Origin: Sphingopyxis sp. BSN-002 | GTDB taxonomy: Bacteria > Pseudomonadota > Alphaproteobacteria > Sphingomonadales > Sphingomonadaceae | DNA length: 64,000 nucleotides | Direction: 5' to 3' | Assembly (NCBI RefSeq): GCF_022024275.1 | Contig: NZ_CP091804.1 | Location: 1,816,501 to 1,880,500, forward strand | In this document: positions 25,701 through 35,193 of the stretch, one piece after another | Layout of the letters: every line of letters begins with the position of its first letter | How positions within the stretch are numbered: the first letter of the stretch is position 1 | Notes under the pieces: model-generated | Told to the model about the DNA's origin: nothing | The model's input: only the letters and a program-made list of their open reading frames with translations | Databases searched by the model: none | Position numbers and translations under genes: made by a program

Positions 25701-26495
25701 ATGGTTTCGCCGTCCGCCTTCATTCGTACGCTGATCGTCGCCGCTTTCGCGGCGATCCTCGCGTTCGCACCGGCGCACGCGCAGCAGGTCGTCACCGTCA
25801 CCACGACGGTGACCTGGACCTATGAAGATGCCGGGGACGAAGACTTCGGCACCGACGACGGCACCGGATATATCGACGAGAATGCCGCGCTGCTTGACGA
25901 CGAAGGCCTCGCCGAAAGCGCCGACCTCGGCGCGACGCGGCGCTACGCGCCTTCCGCCACGCTCGCGACGCTCGGCCGCGCCAGGGCAAATTTCGGCCCC
26001 TTCGCGGTCGTCGACGATACGACGATACGCATGGCGGGCGACGTCACCTCGGCAACGCCGCGCCAGTTCGCCGCGATGATGGCGGCCTATCCGCATCTGA
26101 AGCGCCTCGAAATGGTCGACTGCCCCGGCAGCCTCGACGAGGAAGCCAACCTGATTCTCGCCCGCGCGATCCGCCGGGCGGGTCTGGAAACCGTCGTCCC
26201 GAGCGGCGGTTCGGTGCGGTCGGGTGCCGTCGAGCTCTGGCTCGCCGGAAGCACCCGCCGCGCCGCACCCGATGCCGAGTTCGGTGTCCACAGCTGGGCC
26301 GACGAGACCGGCCGCGAGGCGAACGACTATCCCGCGAACGATCCGGTCCATGCCGAATATCTCGGCTATTATCGCGAGATGGGCATGGACGACGCGAGGG
26401 CGCGCGCCTTCTATGCGCTGACCAACAGCACACCGTTCGACGACGTCCGCTATCTGACGCGCGACGACATGGCGCGCTTCGTCACCCTCAACTGA
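25701..26495 (+). CDS. periplasmic ClpP/crotonase-fold protein (COG3904-like)
   Basis: 264 residues with signal peptide (about 1-27, AILAFAPAHAQ). An acidic segment (about 40-70) precedes a domain resembling periplasmic ClpP-like proteins: GPFAVVDDTTIRMAGDVT, a central part ending ANLILARAIRRAGLETVVPS, then GGSVRSGAVELWLAG and EFGVHSW. By alignment in my head to that family, the Ser in RSG would be the nucleophile and the His in GVHSW the base; the Cys residues that flank the Ser in many relatives are absent. Peptidase activity is possible but not certain. Confidence 0.6.
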   Translation: MVSPSAFIRTLIVAAFAAILAFAPAHAQQVVTVTTTVTWTYEDAGDEDFGTDDGTGYIDENAALLDDEGLAESADLGATRRYAPSATLATLGRARANFGPFAVVDDTTIRMAGDVTSATPRQFAAMMAAYPHLKRLEMVDCPGSLDEEANLILARAIRRAGLETVVPSGGSVRSGAVELWLAGSTRRAAPDAEFGVHSWADETGREANDYPANDPVHAEYLGYYREMGMDDARARAFYALTNSTPFDDVRYLTRDDMARFVTLN

Positions 26496-26550
26496 GGCCG
26501 CAACTGATTTAGCCTTGTAACACGCCGCGCGCGTCCCCAGATCGGGCCGC

Positions 26551-26859
26551 ATGGCAAAGCGCAGCCTTTACCAGCGATTGCGACGAAATGCGCAGGTCCG
26601 CCTTGCGCTCTTCATCCTTGGCGTGCTGCTGATCGTCGCGTCGCCGATCGTCGGGATCCTCCCCGGCCCCGGCTTCATCATCCTGTTCCCGATCGGCCTC
26701 ATGCTCTGCCTCCAGAACAGCGCATGGGCCAAACGCCGCTACGTCCGCTTCAAGCGCAGCCACCCCGGCTATGGCGAGCGGGCCGACCGGATCATGCGCC
26801 GGGTGAGCGCCGCGCGCCGCCGCGCGCGCGCTGCGCTGGAAACGCCAGATGGCGATTGA
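26551..26859 (+). CDS. small PGPGW-type transmembrane protein
   Basis: 102 residues with two closely spaced membrane segments (about 17-38 and 41-60) joined by LPGPGF, the turn typical of PGPGW-type small membrane proteins. The basic ends are MAKRSLYQRLRRN and a long Arg-rich C-terminal tail (residues 65-95). Function is unknown. The end of the gene overlaps the -35 hexamer of the rpmH promoter. Start is the ATG after GGGCCGC; no strong ribosome binding site is seen. Confidence 0.75.
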   Translation: MAKRSLYQRLRRNAQVRLALFILGVLLIVASPIVGILPGPGFIILFPIGLMLCLQNSAWAKRRYVRFKRSHPGYGERADRIMRRVSAARRRARAALETPDGD

Positions 26860-26884
26860 CTTTCCGCCGACTCTTGCTTATCCG
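26856..26884 (+). promoter_or_regulatory. promoter of the rpmH-rnpA operon
   Basis: TTGACT (26856-26861), 17-base spacer, TATCCG (26879-26884). The -35 hexamer overlaps the TGA of the upstream gene. Predicted transcription start near 26891 gives a leader of about 70 bases to rpmH. Confidence 0.6.
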
Positions 26885-26960
26885 CGCCTCCAACAGTGGC
26901 CGCCCACGCTTGGCGGCCCTTTTCTGTTACAGCATTTGACGAGATCTAGGGAAAACCGCG

Positions 26961-27095
26961 ATGAAGCGCACTTATCAACCGAGCCGCCTCGTGCGCAAGC
27001 GCCGTCACGGCTTCCGCGCCCGCAAGGCAACCGTCGGCGGCCGCAAGGTTCTGGCTGCCCGTCGCGCTCGCGGCCGCGCGAAGCTGTCGGCCTGA
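26961..27095 (+). CDS. rpmH: 50S ribosomal protein L34
   Basis: 44 residues, very basic: [18 protein letters not shown], then [20 protein letters not shown] and RAKLSA. This is the standard L34 sequence and length. L34 is a component of the large ribosomal subunit. It heads the conserved rpmH-rnpA-yidD-yidC cluster; the rnpA start codon follows 29 bases after its stop. It is too short for most gene-length cut-offs but unmistakable. Confidence 0.97.
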   Translation: MKRTYQPSRLVRKRRHGFRARKATVGGRKVLAARRARGRAKLSA

Positions 27096-27124
27096 TCGAC
27101 GACGCTTCGTCGCCAGCCCCGCTG

Positions 27125-27472
27125 GTGCGAACGCTTTCAAAACGCAGCGAATTTCTGGCCGCAAACCGCGGCCTTCGCTTTCCCATGCCCGGCTTCGTCC
27201 TCCTTGTCCGCGTACGCGACGATGACGACGGTGAGCCGGGCATCGGCTTTACGGTCAGCAAGAAGGTCGGCAACGCCGTCACCCGCAACCGCATGAAGCG
27301 GCGCTTGCGCGCATTGGCCCGCGCCGCCCTGCCCGAATCGGGCATCGCCGGCGCCGACCATGTGCTGATCGGCCGCCCCGGCGGAAACGACATCGCCTTT
27401 GCCGAGCTCGGCGAGCATCTCGATTCGGCGCTGAAGCGCGCAGCGAAGAAACTGGCGGCGAAAGCTTCATGA
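27125..27472 (+). CDS. rnpA: ribonuclease P protein component
   Basis: 115 residues from GTG. The family signature is FTVSKKVGNAVTRNRMKRRL (the RNR motif that contacts the RNase P RNA), preceded by LSKRSEFLAANRGLRF and followed by HVLIGRPGGNDIAFAEL. The protein helps the RNA subunit cleave the 5' leader of pre-tRNA. GTG 27125 was chosen because the conserved N-terminus RTLSKRSEF begins right there; there is no closer ATG before residue 22. Its TGA overlaps the yidD ATG by four bases. Confidence 0.93.
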   Translation: MRTLSKRSEFLAANRGLRFPMPGFVLLVRVRDDDDGEPGIGFTVSKKVGNAVTRNRMKRRLRALARAALPESGIAGADHVLIGRPGGNDIAFAELGEHLDSALKRAAKKLAAKAS

Positions 27473-27681
27473 TCGCCCGCCTGCTCATCCTGATCGCGCG
27501 CGGCTGGCAACTCGGCCCGTCGCGCATCCTGCCGCCCACCTGCCGCTATGCGCCGTCGTGCAGCGAATATGCGATTGTCGCGCTGCGGCGCCATGGTGCG
27601 ATCAAGGGTGGCTGGCTGGCGACAAAGCGGCTATTGCGCTGCCATCCTTGGGGCGGTCACGGCTACGACCCCGTGCCTTGA
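27469..27681 (+). CDS. yidD: membrane protein insertion efficiency factor YidD
   Basis: 70 residues. The family core PPTCRYAPSCSEYAIVALRR and LLRCHPWGGHGYDPVP contains the three conserved Cys and the HPWGGxGxDPVP end. An amphipathic N-terminal helix (MIARLLILIARGWQL) fits peripheral inner-membrane binding. YidD helps YidC/Sec-dependent insertion of membrane proteins. ATGA overlap with rnpA, and yidC follows 45 bases later, the usual order. Confidence 0.95.
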   Translation: MIARLLILIARGWQLGPSRILPPTCRYAPSCSEYAIVALRRHGAIKGGWLATKRLLRCHPWGGHGYDPVP

Positions 27682-27726
27682 GCACGGCCTATCCCGACAT
27701 TTTGAGACGAAGAGAGACCGAAGAGC

Positions 27727-29481
27727 GTGGACGACAAGCGTAACTGGATCACGGCAATCTTGCTGTCGGCGGCCATCCTGCTCGGCTGGAACTTCGTCGC
27801 GCAGAAATTCTTCCCGACGCCGAAAAAGCCCGACGTGACGACCACCGTCGCCGGGACGAGCGGCAGCGCGGCACCGGGGGCAATGCCGCCCGCGCCCAAT
27901 CAGCAGGGCACCGCGGCGGCACCTGCCGCGCCTGCAGCGCCGACCGTACAGCCGGTCGAAACTGCCCTTGCCGCAAGCGCTCGCATCCCGATCCAGACCC
28001 CGACCATCCAGGGTTCGATCAACCTCGTCGGCGCGCGCATCGACGACATCACGCTCAGCAAATATCGCCAGACCATCAAGAAGGATTCGCCGCCGGTCCG
28101 CCTGTTCGCGCCCGCCGGCACCAAATCCGCCTATCTGGCGAGTGTCGGCTGGTCGGCGCAGCAGGGTATTGCGGTTCCCGGCGACAACACGCTGTGGACG
28201 GCGTCGGGTACCAGCCTTACGCCCGCCACGCCGGTGACGCTCAGCTGGTCGAACGCGACCGGCCAGACCTTTCGCATCGAATACAGCATCGACGACAAAT
28301 ATCTGATCACCGCCAAGCAGACGGTGGCCAACCAGAGCGCGGCGCCCGTTGCCGTCGGAAGCTACGCGCTGATCGACCGCCTCGGCAAGCCGACCCATCC
28401 GGAGGATCATGATTCGGTCACGATCCACGTCGGCCCGACCGGTTTCGTCGATGGCAAGTCCAACTTCGAATGGGACTATGACGACCTTGAAAAGAAGGAC
28501 GACAAGACCGCGAAGTTCGCCTCGGCCGGCTGGCTGGGTTTCAGCGACAAATACTGGCTCGCCGCCGTAATCCCGGCGACCGGCGAAAAGGTGTCGGCGG
28601 AAATGAGCGCGATGAACGGCGACGTGTTCCGCACGATGTTCGCCCGCGCCAATCAGCAGATCGCCCCGAACACGCAGGTCACCAGGACGAGCCGCATTTT
28701 CGCGGGCGCGAAGGAAGTCAGCATCCTGTCGGCCTATCAGGACAAGGACGGCATTCCGCGCCTGTCAAACGCGATCGACTGGGGCTGGTTCGAATTTTTT
28801 GCGGTCCCGATCTTCAAGCTGCTCGACTGGCTGTTCAAGCAGGTCGGCAATTTCGGCGTCGCGATCATGCTGCTGACGCTGATCATCCGCCTGCTGATGT
28901 TCCCGATCGCGCAGCGGCAGTTCCATTCGATGGCGCAGATGCGCCTCGTCCAGCCGAAGATGAAGGCGCTGCAGGAACGCTATAAGGATGACAAGCCGCG
29001 CCAGCAGCAGGAGTTGATGAAACTCTACAAGGACGAGAAGATCAATCCGCTCGCGGGCTGTCTGCCGATCCTGATCCAGATCCCGATCTTCTACGCGCTG
29101 TACAAGGTTCTGATGCTGACGATCGAAATGCGGCACCAGCCCTTCGCGCTGTGGATCAAGGATCTGTCGGCGCCCGATCCGGCGCATTTCCTGAACCTGT
29201 TCGGCTATCTCGACTTCACGCCGCCGTCGCTTCTGGCGCTCGGGCCGCTTGCGCTGATCCTCGGCATCACGATGTTCCTGCAGTTCCGTCTGAACCCGCA
29301 GGCAACCGATCCGGTGCAGCAGCAGGTGTTCAAGATCATGCCGTGGATGTTCATGTTCATCATGGCGCCGTTTGCCGCGGGCCTGCTGCTTTACTGGATC
29401 ACGAACAACTGCCTGTCGATCGCGCAGCAGCAGTTCATGTATCGCAAGTTCCCGCAGCTGAAGGCGGCCCCCGCGAAGTGA
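27727..29481 (+). CDS. yidC: membrane protein insertase YidC
   Basis: 584 residues from GTG. First membrane helix at about 7-23 ([15 protein letters not shown]), a large periplasmic domain with a Pro/Ala-rich linker (about 40-85), then the insertase core from about 360: [20 protein letters not shown] with the conserved Arg, cytoplasmic hairpin [40 protein letters not shown] and the final helices to about 575. Length and order match the Gram-negative family. YidC inserts and folds inner-membrane proteins alone or with SecYEG. The stop overlaps the engB GTG by four bases. Confidence 0.97.
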   Translation: MDDKRNWITAILLSAAILLGWNFVAQKFFPTPKKPDVTTTVAGTSGSAAPGAMPPAPNQQGTAAAPAAPAAPTVQPVETALAASARIPIQTPTIQGSINLVGARIDDITLSKYRQTIKKDSPPVRLFAPAGTKSAYLASVGWSAQQGIAVPGDNTLWTASGTSLTPATPVTLSWSNATGQTFRIEYSIDDKYLITAKQTVANQSAAPVAVGSYALIDRLGKPTHPEDHDSVTIHVGPTGFVDGKSNFEWDYDDLEKKDDKTAKFASAGWLGFSDKYWLAAVIPATGEKVSAEMSAMNGDVFRTMFARANQQIAPNTQVTRTSRIFAGAKEVSILSAYQDKDGIPRLSNAIDWGWFEFFAVPIFKLLDWLFKQVGNFGVAIMLLTLIIRLLMFPIAQRQFHSMAQMRLVQPKMKALQERYKDDKPRQQQELMKLYKDEKINPLAGCLPILIQIPIFYALYKVLMLTIEMRHQPFALWIKDLSAPDPAHFLNLFGYLDFTPPSLLALGPLALILGITMFLQFRLNPQATDPVQQQVFKIMPWMFMFIMAPFAAGLLLYWITNNCLSIAQQQFMYRKFPQLKAAPAK

Positions 29482-30128
29482 GCGAGATCGATCCGGGCGC
29501 AGAGGACAGGGAGGAACGGGCACGCAAGTTGTTTGCCGGCCCGATCGCCTTCCTGAAATCGGCGCCCGCCCTCCAACACCTTCCCGCACCGAGCGTCCCC
29601 GAAATCGCCTTCGCGGGCCGTTCGAACGTCGGCAAATCGTCGCTGCTCAACGCGCTGACGAACCGTAACGGGCTTGCGCGCACCTCGGTCACGCCGGGGC
29701 GCACGCAGGAACTCAACTATTTCGACGTCGGAGCGCCGCTGGTGTTCCGGCTCGTGGACATGCCCGGCTATGGTTTCGCCAAGGCCCCGAAGGATGTCGT
29801 CAAGAAATGGCGCTTCCTGGTGAATGATTACCTCCGCGGGCGGCAGGTGCTGAAGCGCACGCTGGTGCTGATCGACAGCCGCCACGGCATCAAGGACGTC
29901 GATCGCGAGGTGCTCGAGATGCTCGACGTCGCCGCAGTCAGCTATCGCCTCGTCCTGACCAAGACTGACAAGATCAAGGCGAGCGCGCTCGCCGAGGTCC
30001 AGGCCGCGGTCGAGGCCGAGGCGCGCAAGCACCCCGCCGCGCACCCCGAGGTGATCGCGACGAGCAGCGAGAAGGGCATGGGGATCGCCGAACTGCGCAC
30101 CGCGGTGCTGGAAGCGGTCGAGAGTTGA
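29478..30128 (+). CDS. engB: ribosome biogenesis GTP-binding protein EngB (YsxC/YihA)
   Basis: 216 residues from a GTG that overlaps the yidC TGA. GTPase motifs: G1 [16 protein letters not shown]2 region [15 protein letters not shown]3 LVDMPGYG, G4 LTKTDK and G5 ATSSEKGMG. Length is typical. The protein is needed for large-subunit assembly and cell division in many bacteria. The arrangement yidC-engB is common in alphaproteobacteria. Confidence 0.95.
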   Translation: MSEIDPGAEDREERARKLFAGPIAFLKSAPALQHLPAPSVPEIAFAGRSNVGKSSLLNALTNRNGLARTSVTPGRTQELNYFDVGAPLVFRLVDMPGYGFAKAPKDVVKKWRFLVNDYLRGRQVLKRTLVLIDSRHGIKDVDREVLEMLDVAAVSYRLVLTKTDKIKASALAEVQAAVEAEARKHPAAHPEVIATSSEKGMGIAELRTAVLEAVES

Positions 30129-30171
30129 CCTTTCGCCTGCTCCCCGTGAAAGTCGGGGTCAGGGAGAATCC

Positions 30172-30843
30172 ATGAAACTGTTCATCGGCAACAAGGCTTA
30201 TTCGAGCTGGAGCCTTCGCGGGTGGCTTGCAACCAAGCATAGCGGCCTCCCTTTTGAGGAAGTCACCGTCCCGCTCTATGACGAGGACTGGTCGAACCGC
30301 CGCGAGGGCGACGAGTTCGCGCCGTCGGGCGGCAAGGTGCCGATATTGTGGGACGGCGAAGACATCGTCGTCTGGGACAGTCTGGCGATCATCGACTATC
30401 TCAACGAAAAGACCGGCGGCACCCGTGGCTACTGGCCGGAGGATATGGCCGCACGCGCGATGGCGCGGTCGATGGCGGCCGAAATGCATTCAAGCTTCGC
30501 CGCGCTCCGCCGAAACCACAGCATGAACATCCGTCGTATCTACCCGGCCGCCGAACTGGCGCCAGACGTGCAGGCGGACGTCGTGCGCATCATGCAGATC
30601 TGGGCCGAGGCACGCGCGCGTTTCGGCGGCGAAGGCGATTATCTGTTCGGCAACTGGTCGGCGGTCGACATCATGTTCGCGCCGGTGGTCACGCGCTTCG
30701 TCACCTATTCGATCCCGCTTCCGCGCTTCGCCATTCCCTATTGCCAGGCGGTCATCAGCCATCCGTGCATGCAGGAATGGATTGGCGGCGCGCAGGCCGA
30801 AGATTGGGTGATCGAGAAGTTCGAGGGGCCGGTTACCGACTGA
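30172..30843 (+). CDS. glutathione S-transferase family protein
   Basis: 223 residues. GST N-terminal domain with IGNKAYSSWSLRGWLATKHS (Ser-rich active-site start typical of zeta/GST_3-like proteins), APSGGKVPILWDG and VWDSLAIIDYLNEKTGG for the glutathione site. The helical C-terminal domain has GNWSAVDIMFAPVVTRFVTY. GGGAGAATCC sets the ATG. It is not part of the VOC operon. The actual substrate is unknown; maleylacetoacetate isomerase-like or general conjugating activity are options. Confidence 0.88.
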   Translation: MKLFIGNKAYSSWSLRGWLATKHSGLPFEEVTVPLYDEDWSNRREGDEFAPSGGKVPILWDGEDIVVWDSLAIIDYLNEKTGGTRGYWPEDMAARAMARSMAAEMHSSFAALRRNHSMNIRRIYPAAELAPDVQADVVRIMQIWAEARARFGGEGDYLFGNWSAVDIMFAPVVTRFVTYSIPLPRFAIPYCQAVISHPCMQEWIGGAQAEDWVIEKFEGPVTD

Positions 30844-30905
30844 CAAGCTATCGCGTCGCTGAACGCTCCGTTCAGGACCGGTCGTCACCCTTCTGCTATC
30901 GAACC

Positions 30906-31559
30906 ATGATGCCTCCCCTGCTCCTCTCCCTGATCACCGCCCTCGCCGTTGCCAGCCCTGTCGGCGCCAATCCGGCGTCGGCGCCCGACGCGAACAGCTG
31001 GGAAATCGGCCCGATCATCCGCGGCCGCAACTATTCGGTCGGCATGCCGCTCCATCCCGCCCCCTCACCCGGGGGCTGGTCGTTCGACTTTCCGGTCGGC
31101 AGCGCCGGGGCGGGGCACGTCCATTATGTTACTTTTCGCCCGGCGAGCATGGCAGGCAAGTCGCGTATCGTGGTGCGATACCGGATCGATGCCGAACGCG
31201 GCACACGCTTCGTGCCGCAGGCCAATCCGGACAGTCCTGCGCTCGTTTCGCTCTACTTCCAGCGCCGCGGCGATAGCTGGAGTGCCAAAGGGCGTTACAA
31301 TTTCTATCGCTGGTATGCTCCCCTTGCGACCGCGCGCCCGTTGTCTACGGGCGTGCAGGAGATCAGCATCGCGCTAGACGACCCCGACTGGGTGTCGGTC
31401 ATGGGCCCCAATGCGGGAAAAGCGCGAGCGGAGATGCGCGCCGCGCTCGCCGATCCAGACCGCGTCGGGCTCGTTTTCGGATCGGAGGAGGGCCGCGGCC
31501 ACGGCGTCTTCGCAACGCAACCCGCGCGCTTCACGCTGCTGAGCTTCCAGATTCTCTGA
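30906..31559 (+). CDS. secreted protein of unknown function
   Basis: 217 residues with a signal peptide (about 1-22, LLSLITALAVASPVGA). The mature part is beta-rich, with GPIIRGRNYSVGMPLHPAPS, YVTFRPASMAGKSRIVVRY, SLYFQRRGDSW and DPDWVSVMGPNAG. I do not recognise a family; the pattern suggests a beta-sandwich, perhaps a ligand-binding domain. Two adjacent ATG codons (30906, 30909) could start it. It stands between a GST gene and a convergent cupin gene, without obvious operon partners. Confidence 0.65.
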   Translation: MMPPLLLSLITALAVASPVGANPASAPDANSWEIGPIIRGRNYSVGMPLHPAPSPGGWSFDFPVGSAGAGHVHYVTFRPASMAGKSRIVVRYRIDAERGTRFVPQANPDSPALVSLYFQRRGDSWSAKGRYNFYRWYAPLATARPLSTGVQEISIALDDPDWVSVMGPNAGKARAEMRAALADPDRVGLVFGSEEGRGHGVFATQPARFTLLSFQIL

Positions 31560-31562
31560 CCG

Positions 31563-32030
31563 TCAGGGAATTCGCCTCGTCGGATAAGGCGTGCCGTCCT
31601 TGTGGAAATAGCCATCGGGACCGAACAACATGTCGATGTCCGAATAGCCGCCGCCGGTGTCATATTTCTTCCCGCCGCCCAAGGCGACAAAGACGCAGTC
31701 GTCGTCCGATTCATTCACCAGATGATGGCCGTTGGTATTCCCTTTCGGCCACACGGCAATGTCGCCGGCGCGCATCGGCCAGCGGCCGTCATCCTCGATC
31801 AGCACCGCTTCGCCCGAGATCATGATCAGCATCTCGTCCTCGCCGTCGTGCCAGTGCCGCTGCGACGACCAGGCGCCGGGTTTCAGCACGACGTGGCTCG
31901 CCGCGAAATCGCTGATCCCCGTCGGCGGCGCGAGGCGACGATACCAGCGCCCCTGCACGGGCGCGTCATAGGGCGGGGGATAGCCGGTGGTGTTGGTCTG
32001 GGGGATGGCGTCGAGATCGAGTTTGGGCAT
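31563..32030 (-). CDS. cupin domain protein
   Basis: 155 residues with a single cupin barrel. Motif one is RHWHDGEDEMLIMISGEAVL (His-x-His-x3-Glu metal-site type) and motif two GDIAVWPKGNTNGHHLVNES. N-terminal DLDAIPQTNTTGYPPPYDAP and the C-terminal GGYSDIDMLFGPDGYFHKDG are typical of small cupins annotated as transcriptional-regulator- or sugar-isomerase-like proteins. The metal-binding His/Glu are present, so an enzyme is possible, but no substrate can be named. It is divergent from dapE with 96 bases between. Confidence 0.85.
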   Translation of the reverse strand: MPKLDLDAIPQTNTTGYPPPYDAPVQGRWYRRLAPPTGISDFAASHVVLKPGAWSSQRHWHDGEDEMLIMISGEAVLIEDDGRWPMRAGDIAVWPKGNTNGHHLVNESDDDCVFVALGGGKKYDTGGGYSDIDMLFGPDGYFHKDGTPYPTRRIP

Positions 32031-32126
32031 GAACGGTCCCTTTTCTTTGTTCTGCCTTTGTTTCGCACAAAGCGCGCGCGCTGCAAAGCCTCGACTTGCG
32101 CGGGCGCGAGCGGGTAAGGGAACAGC

Positions 32127-33260
32127 ATGACGCACAGCATCGACCCCGTCGAACTCGCGAAAGGCTTGATGGCCGCGCCGAGCATCTCGCCCGCCACCGG
32201 TTCGGTGTTCGACGTGCTGGAGGCGGCGCTGAAGCCGCTCGGCTTTACGGTCGAGCGCTTCATCGACGGGATCGAACCCGACGGGCCGGTCGAAAATCTG
32301 CTCGCCGTCCGCGAAGGCAAAGGTCCGAGACATTTCGGCTTCGCCGGCCACGTCGACGTCGTACCGCCGGGCGTCGGGTGGACGAGCGACGCCTTCGCGC
32401 CAGAGATTCGCGGCGACCTGCTCTATGGCCGCGGCGCGGTCGATATGAAGGGCGCGATCGCCAGCTTCGTTGCCGCCGCCGCCGCAACGCCTCCCGAAGC
32501 GGGAACGATCAGCCTGATCATCACCGGCGACGAGGAAGGTCCCGCGATCTTCGGTACCCGGGCGCTGATGGAACATATGGAAGGGCGCGACGTCCGTCCC
32601 GACATGATCGTCGTCGGCGAGCCGACGTCGGTGAACCAGCTCGGCGATATGGTGAAGATCGGGCGGCGCGGCTCGGTCAATATCTGGATCGACGTGCCGG
32701 GAACGCAGGGCCATGTCGCTTATCCGCACCTCGCAGACAATCCGATCCCCAAGCTCGTCAAGATCCTCGCGGCGATCGAGGCGGTCAGCCTCGACAGCGG
32801 CACCGACTGGTTCCAGCCGTCTAACATCGAATTCACCGACATCGAGGTCGGCAACGGCGCGACCAATGTGATCCCCGCATCGGCGCGCGCGCGGCTGTCG
32901 ATCCGCTTCAACGACCGGCACCGCGGCGCCGATCTGGTCGCGATGGTCGAACGTCTCGCGCACGACGTCGAACCGCGCGCCAAGGTTCTGGGCAAGATTT
33001 CGGGCGAGGCCTTCCTGACCCCGCCGGGCGAATTGTCGGGGTTGGTCGCCGAGGCGATCCATGCCGAGACCGACATTCAGCCCGAAATGTCGACCACCGG
33101 CGGGACGTCGGATGCACGCTTCCTGCACGCGCTTTGTCCGGTGGTCGAATTCGGGCTGACCAATGCGACGATGCACAAGCTCGACGAAGCGGTTGCAGTC
33201 GAGGATCTGCACAAACTCGCCGCCATCTATCGCGGCATATTGATGCGCGCCTTCCTCTAA
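32127..33260 (+). CDS. dapE: succinyl-diaminopimelate desuccinylase
   Basis: 377-residue zinc peptidase-like enzyme of lysine/meso-diaminopimelate synthesis, hydrolysing N-succinyl-LL-diaminopimelate. M20 family ligands are in order: FAGHVDVVPPG (His), GRGAVDMKGAIASF (Asp), TGDEEGPAIFGT (Glu-Glu), GEPTSVNQLGD, and near the end MSTTGGTSDARF and NATMHKLDEAV (His). Length and motif set match DapE rather than ArgE. AAGGGAACAGC precedes the ATG. Its TAA overlaps the TAG of the convergent smr gene. Confidence 0.94.
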   Translation: MTHSIDPVELAKGLMAAPSISPATGSVFDVLEAALKPLGFTVERFIDGIEPDGPVENLLAVREGKGPRHFGFAGHVDVVPPGVGWTSDAFAPEIRGDLLYGRGAVDMKGAIASFVAAAAATPPEAGTISLIITGDEEGPAIFGTRALMEHMEGRDVRPDMIVVGEPTSVNQLGDMVKIGRRGSVNIWIDVPGTQGHVAYPHLADNPIPKLVKILAAIEAVSLDSGTDWFQPSNIEFTDIEVGNGATNVIPASARARLSIRFNDRHRGADLVAMVERLAHDVEPRAKVLGKISGEAFLTPPGELSGLVAEAIHAETDIQPEMSTTGGTSDARFLHALCPVVEFGLTNATMHKLDEAVAVEDLHKLAAIYRGILMRAFL

Positions 33261-33829
33261 TCCTCGCGGGGTCGGCGCAGGATCACATAGACCGCCCCGC
33301 CGCCGCCATGGCTGATATGCGCGGGGCGCAAGGCGACGATCCGGTCGGCGTAGGGCGATATCGAAAGCCATTCGGGAAGCGAGGCACGGATCGCGCCGCG
33401 CGGGCGTGGATCACCGTGCATCAGCGGCAAGCGGTCGGCACCGGGACGGAGGCGTCCCGCTACGACGAGCAGCACACGCGCCCCGCGGATCAGCGCACGG
33501 CCGATCGCGTCGTCGAGCAGAGCCTGCGCCGAGGCGAGGCTGTGGCCGTGCAGGTCGATGCTCATGTCGGGGCGGACGAGCCCCTTGCGCAGCCGCCGGT
33601 CCCAATGACCGTCGAGGGTCGAGCCGGCCCATGTCCGGCGCGGCGGCGGCAAGGGTGCGGGCGCGCGCGGCGCGGCAACCGTTGCGGTGCTGCGCGGCGT
33701 TGGCTTGGGCGGTTTGACCGTCGGCGGGGCTTTCGGCTCGAGCGGCAGAGGGCGCTTCGCGATCGGCTCGACCGTCGCTGCGACTTTCTTCCAGAGCGCC
33801 TTCTCTTCGGGGGCGAGCCGGCGGGCCAC
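33257..33829 (-). CDS. Smr domain protein
   Basis: 190 residues from GTG, one base after the mltA stop. The N-terminal half is Pro/Lys-rich and probably disordered (about 25-75). The C-terminal Smr domain shows SIDLHGHSLASAQALLDDAI, RGARVLLVVAG and ISHGGGGAVYVILRRPRE, the LDLHG and HGGxGAxYVxLRR signatures of the MutS2-type small MutS-related fold, which can have nuclease activity. No role is known for this stand-alone form. It is coupled to mltA and convergent with dapE. Confidence 0.88.
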   Translation of the reverse strand: MARRLAPEEKALWKKVAATVEPIAKRPLPLEPKAPPTVKPPKPTPRSTATVAAPRAPAPLPPPRRTWAGSTLDGHWDRRLRKGLVRPDMSIDLHGHSLASAQALLDDAIGRALIRGARVLLVVAGRLRPGADRLPLMHGDPRPRGAIRASLPEWLSISPYADRIVALRPAHISHGGGGAVYVILRRPRED

Positions 33830-33830
33830 G

Positions 33831-35189
33831 TCAGCGACGCGGCGCGAGCCGCACGACGCTCGCGCGCGGCAGCAGCAGCAGCGCCGATCCGCGCCCCGAC
33901 ATGCCGCCAGCAATTGCGCGGGCATCATTGCCCGCCCCCCAGAAGCTGTCGAAGCGGTTGGCGCCCTTGATCGCACCGCCGGTATCCTGTGCGATCCAGA
34001 GCCCGTTGGGTTCGGCGCGATCGAGCGACAGAAACACCGGAGCACCAAGCGGAACATATTTGGGATCCGCGGCGACGCTCGCGCGGCCGGTGACCGGAAC
34101 GCCCAGTGCACCGAGCGGTCCGGGGCCGGTCAGCTCGCGGAAGAAAACCCAGCTCGGATTCTCGTTCATCACCGCTGCGCCACGCACCGGGTCGGCGCGG
34201 AGATAATCGAGGATGCCCTGCATCGATGCCTGACCCGATTTGAGCTCGCCGCGGTCGAGCAGCAGCTTGCCGATGCCGACATAGTCGCGGCCGTTTTGCG
34301 TCTCATAGCCGATCCGCATGATCGAGCCGTCGGGCAAGCGAAGCCGTCCCGAGCCCTGCACCTGCAGGAAGAAGAACTCGGCGGCATCGGCAGCCCACGC
34401 GATCTCGAGACCGCGGTTCGCGAGCGCGCCGCTCTCGATCGTCTTGCGGTCGTAATAGGGCACGAAGTTGCTGCCATCGACCCGGCCGCGGACCTTCTTG
34501 CCCTGCAGATCCTTCGAGAAAAGGCCGAGGTCGACATCCAGCAGATCGGCCGGACGGCGATAGATCGGCACGTCGTAACCCGGCCGCGGCGTCCGTGAGG
34601 CCGCGATTTCGGGTTCGTAATAGCCCGTAACGAACGCGGTCCCCGTGCCGACCTGCACGGTTCCGAAATAACGGCTGAAAAAATTGGTCGCGTCGCGGTC
34701 GGCCCAGTCCTTCGCCGCATTGCAGCTTTCGGTCCATTCGGCGTTTTGCGTCAGCCCGCTCGCGTCGGCGCGACGAAGCAGCGACGGACAGCTGAGACGA
34801 AAGGCCTTGAGCGCGGCGGTCGCCTGTTCGGCCGATACGCCAAGCTCGTTATATTCGGGCCCGGCGATCACACCCGCTTCGGCGGCCGTGGTTGCCGTCG
34901 TCGGCGGTGCCGGTGCCGGGAGCACCGGGTTGGGCGTTGCCGGGATCGGCTTCGCCGCAACGACGCTGCCTGTTTCGGACGGACGCGGCGTATAGGGTCG
35001 CGGCGCCCCGGTTTGAGCGGGTGCGGGCGAAGGTCTTGTGGCGGGCGGCGCGGAGCCTGTCCGTGGGCCGCCGGCATCGGGAATCACGGACGAGCAGGCC
35101 GACAGCAGCGGCAGGGCGATCAAGGCTGCGATGCCAAGGGCGCGCACGCGGTTCAACCGGTGCCCCCGGTGCGTGACGCCCCCCTGCAT
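33831..35189 (-). CDS. mltA: membrane-bound lytic transglycosylase MltA
   Basis: 452-residue lipoprotein that cleaves glycan strands of peptidoglycan with 1,6-anhydro ring formation. Lipobox LPLLSAC at about residues 25-31, then a Pro/Thr/Ala-rich linker (about 32-100). The MltA domain contains GTAFVTGYYEPEIAASRTP and GRDYVGIGKLLLDRGEL; the C-terminal 3D domain has GLWIAQDTGGAIKGANRFDS with the catalytic Asp and FWGAGNDARAIAGGMSGRG. ATG 35189 was chosen because the lipoprotein signal starts there. The tim44-like gene ends five bases upstream, and smr follows by one base, so all three look like one operon. Confidence 0.92.
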   Translation of the reverse strand: MQGGVTHRGHRLNRVRALGIAALIALPLLSACSSVIPDAGGPRTGSAPPATRPSPAPAQTGAPRPYTPRPSETGSVVAAKPIPATPNPVLPAPAPPTTATTAAEAGVIAGPEYNELGVSAEQATAALKAFRLSCPSLLRRADASGLTQNAEWTESCNAAKDWADRDATNFFSRYFGTVQVGTGTAFVTGYYEPEIAASRTPRPGYDVPIYRRPADLLDVDLGLFSKDLQGKKVRGRVDGSNFVPYYDRKTIESGALANRGLEIAWAADAAEFFFLQVQGSGRLRLPDGSIMRIGYETQNGRDYVGIGKLLLDRGELKSGQASMQGILDYLRADPVRGAAVMNENPSWVFFRELTGPGPLGALGVPVTGRASVAADPKYVPLGAPVFLSLDRAEPNGLWIAQDTGGAIKGANRFDSFWGAGNDARAIAGGMSGRGSALLLLPRASVVRLAPRR

Positions 35190-35193
35190 CGGA

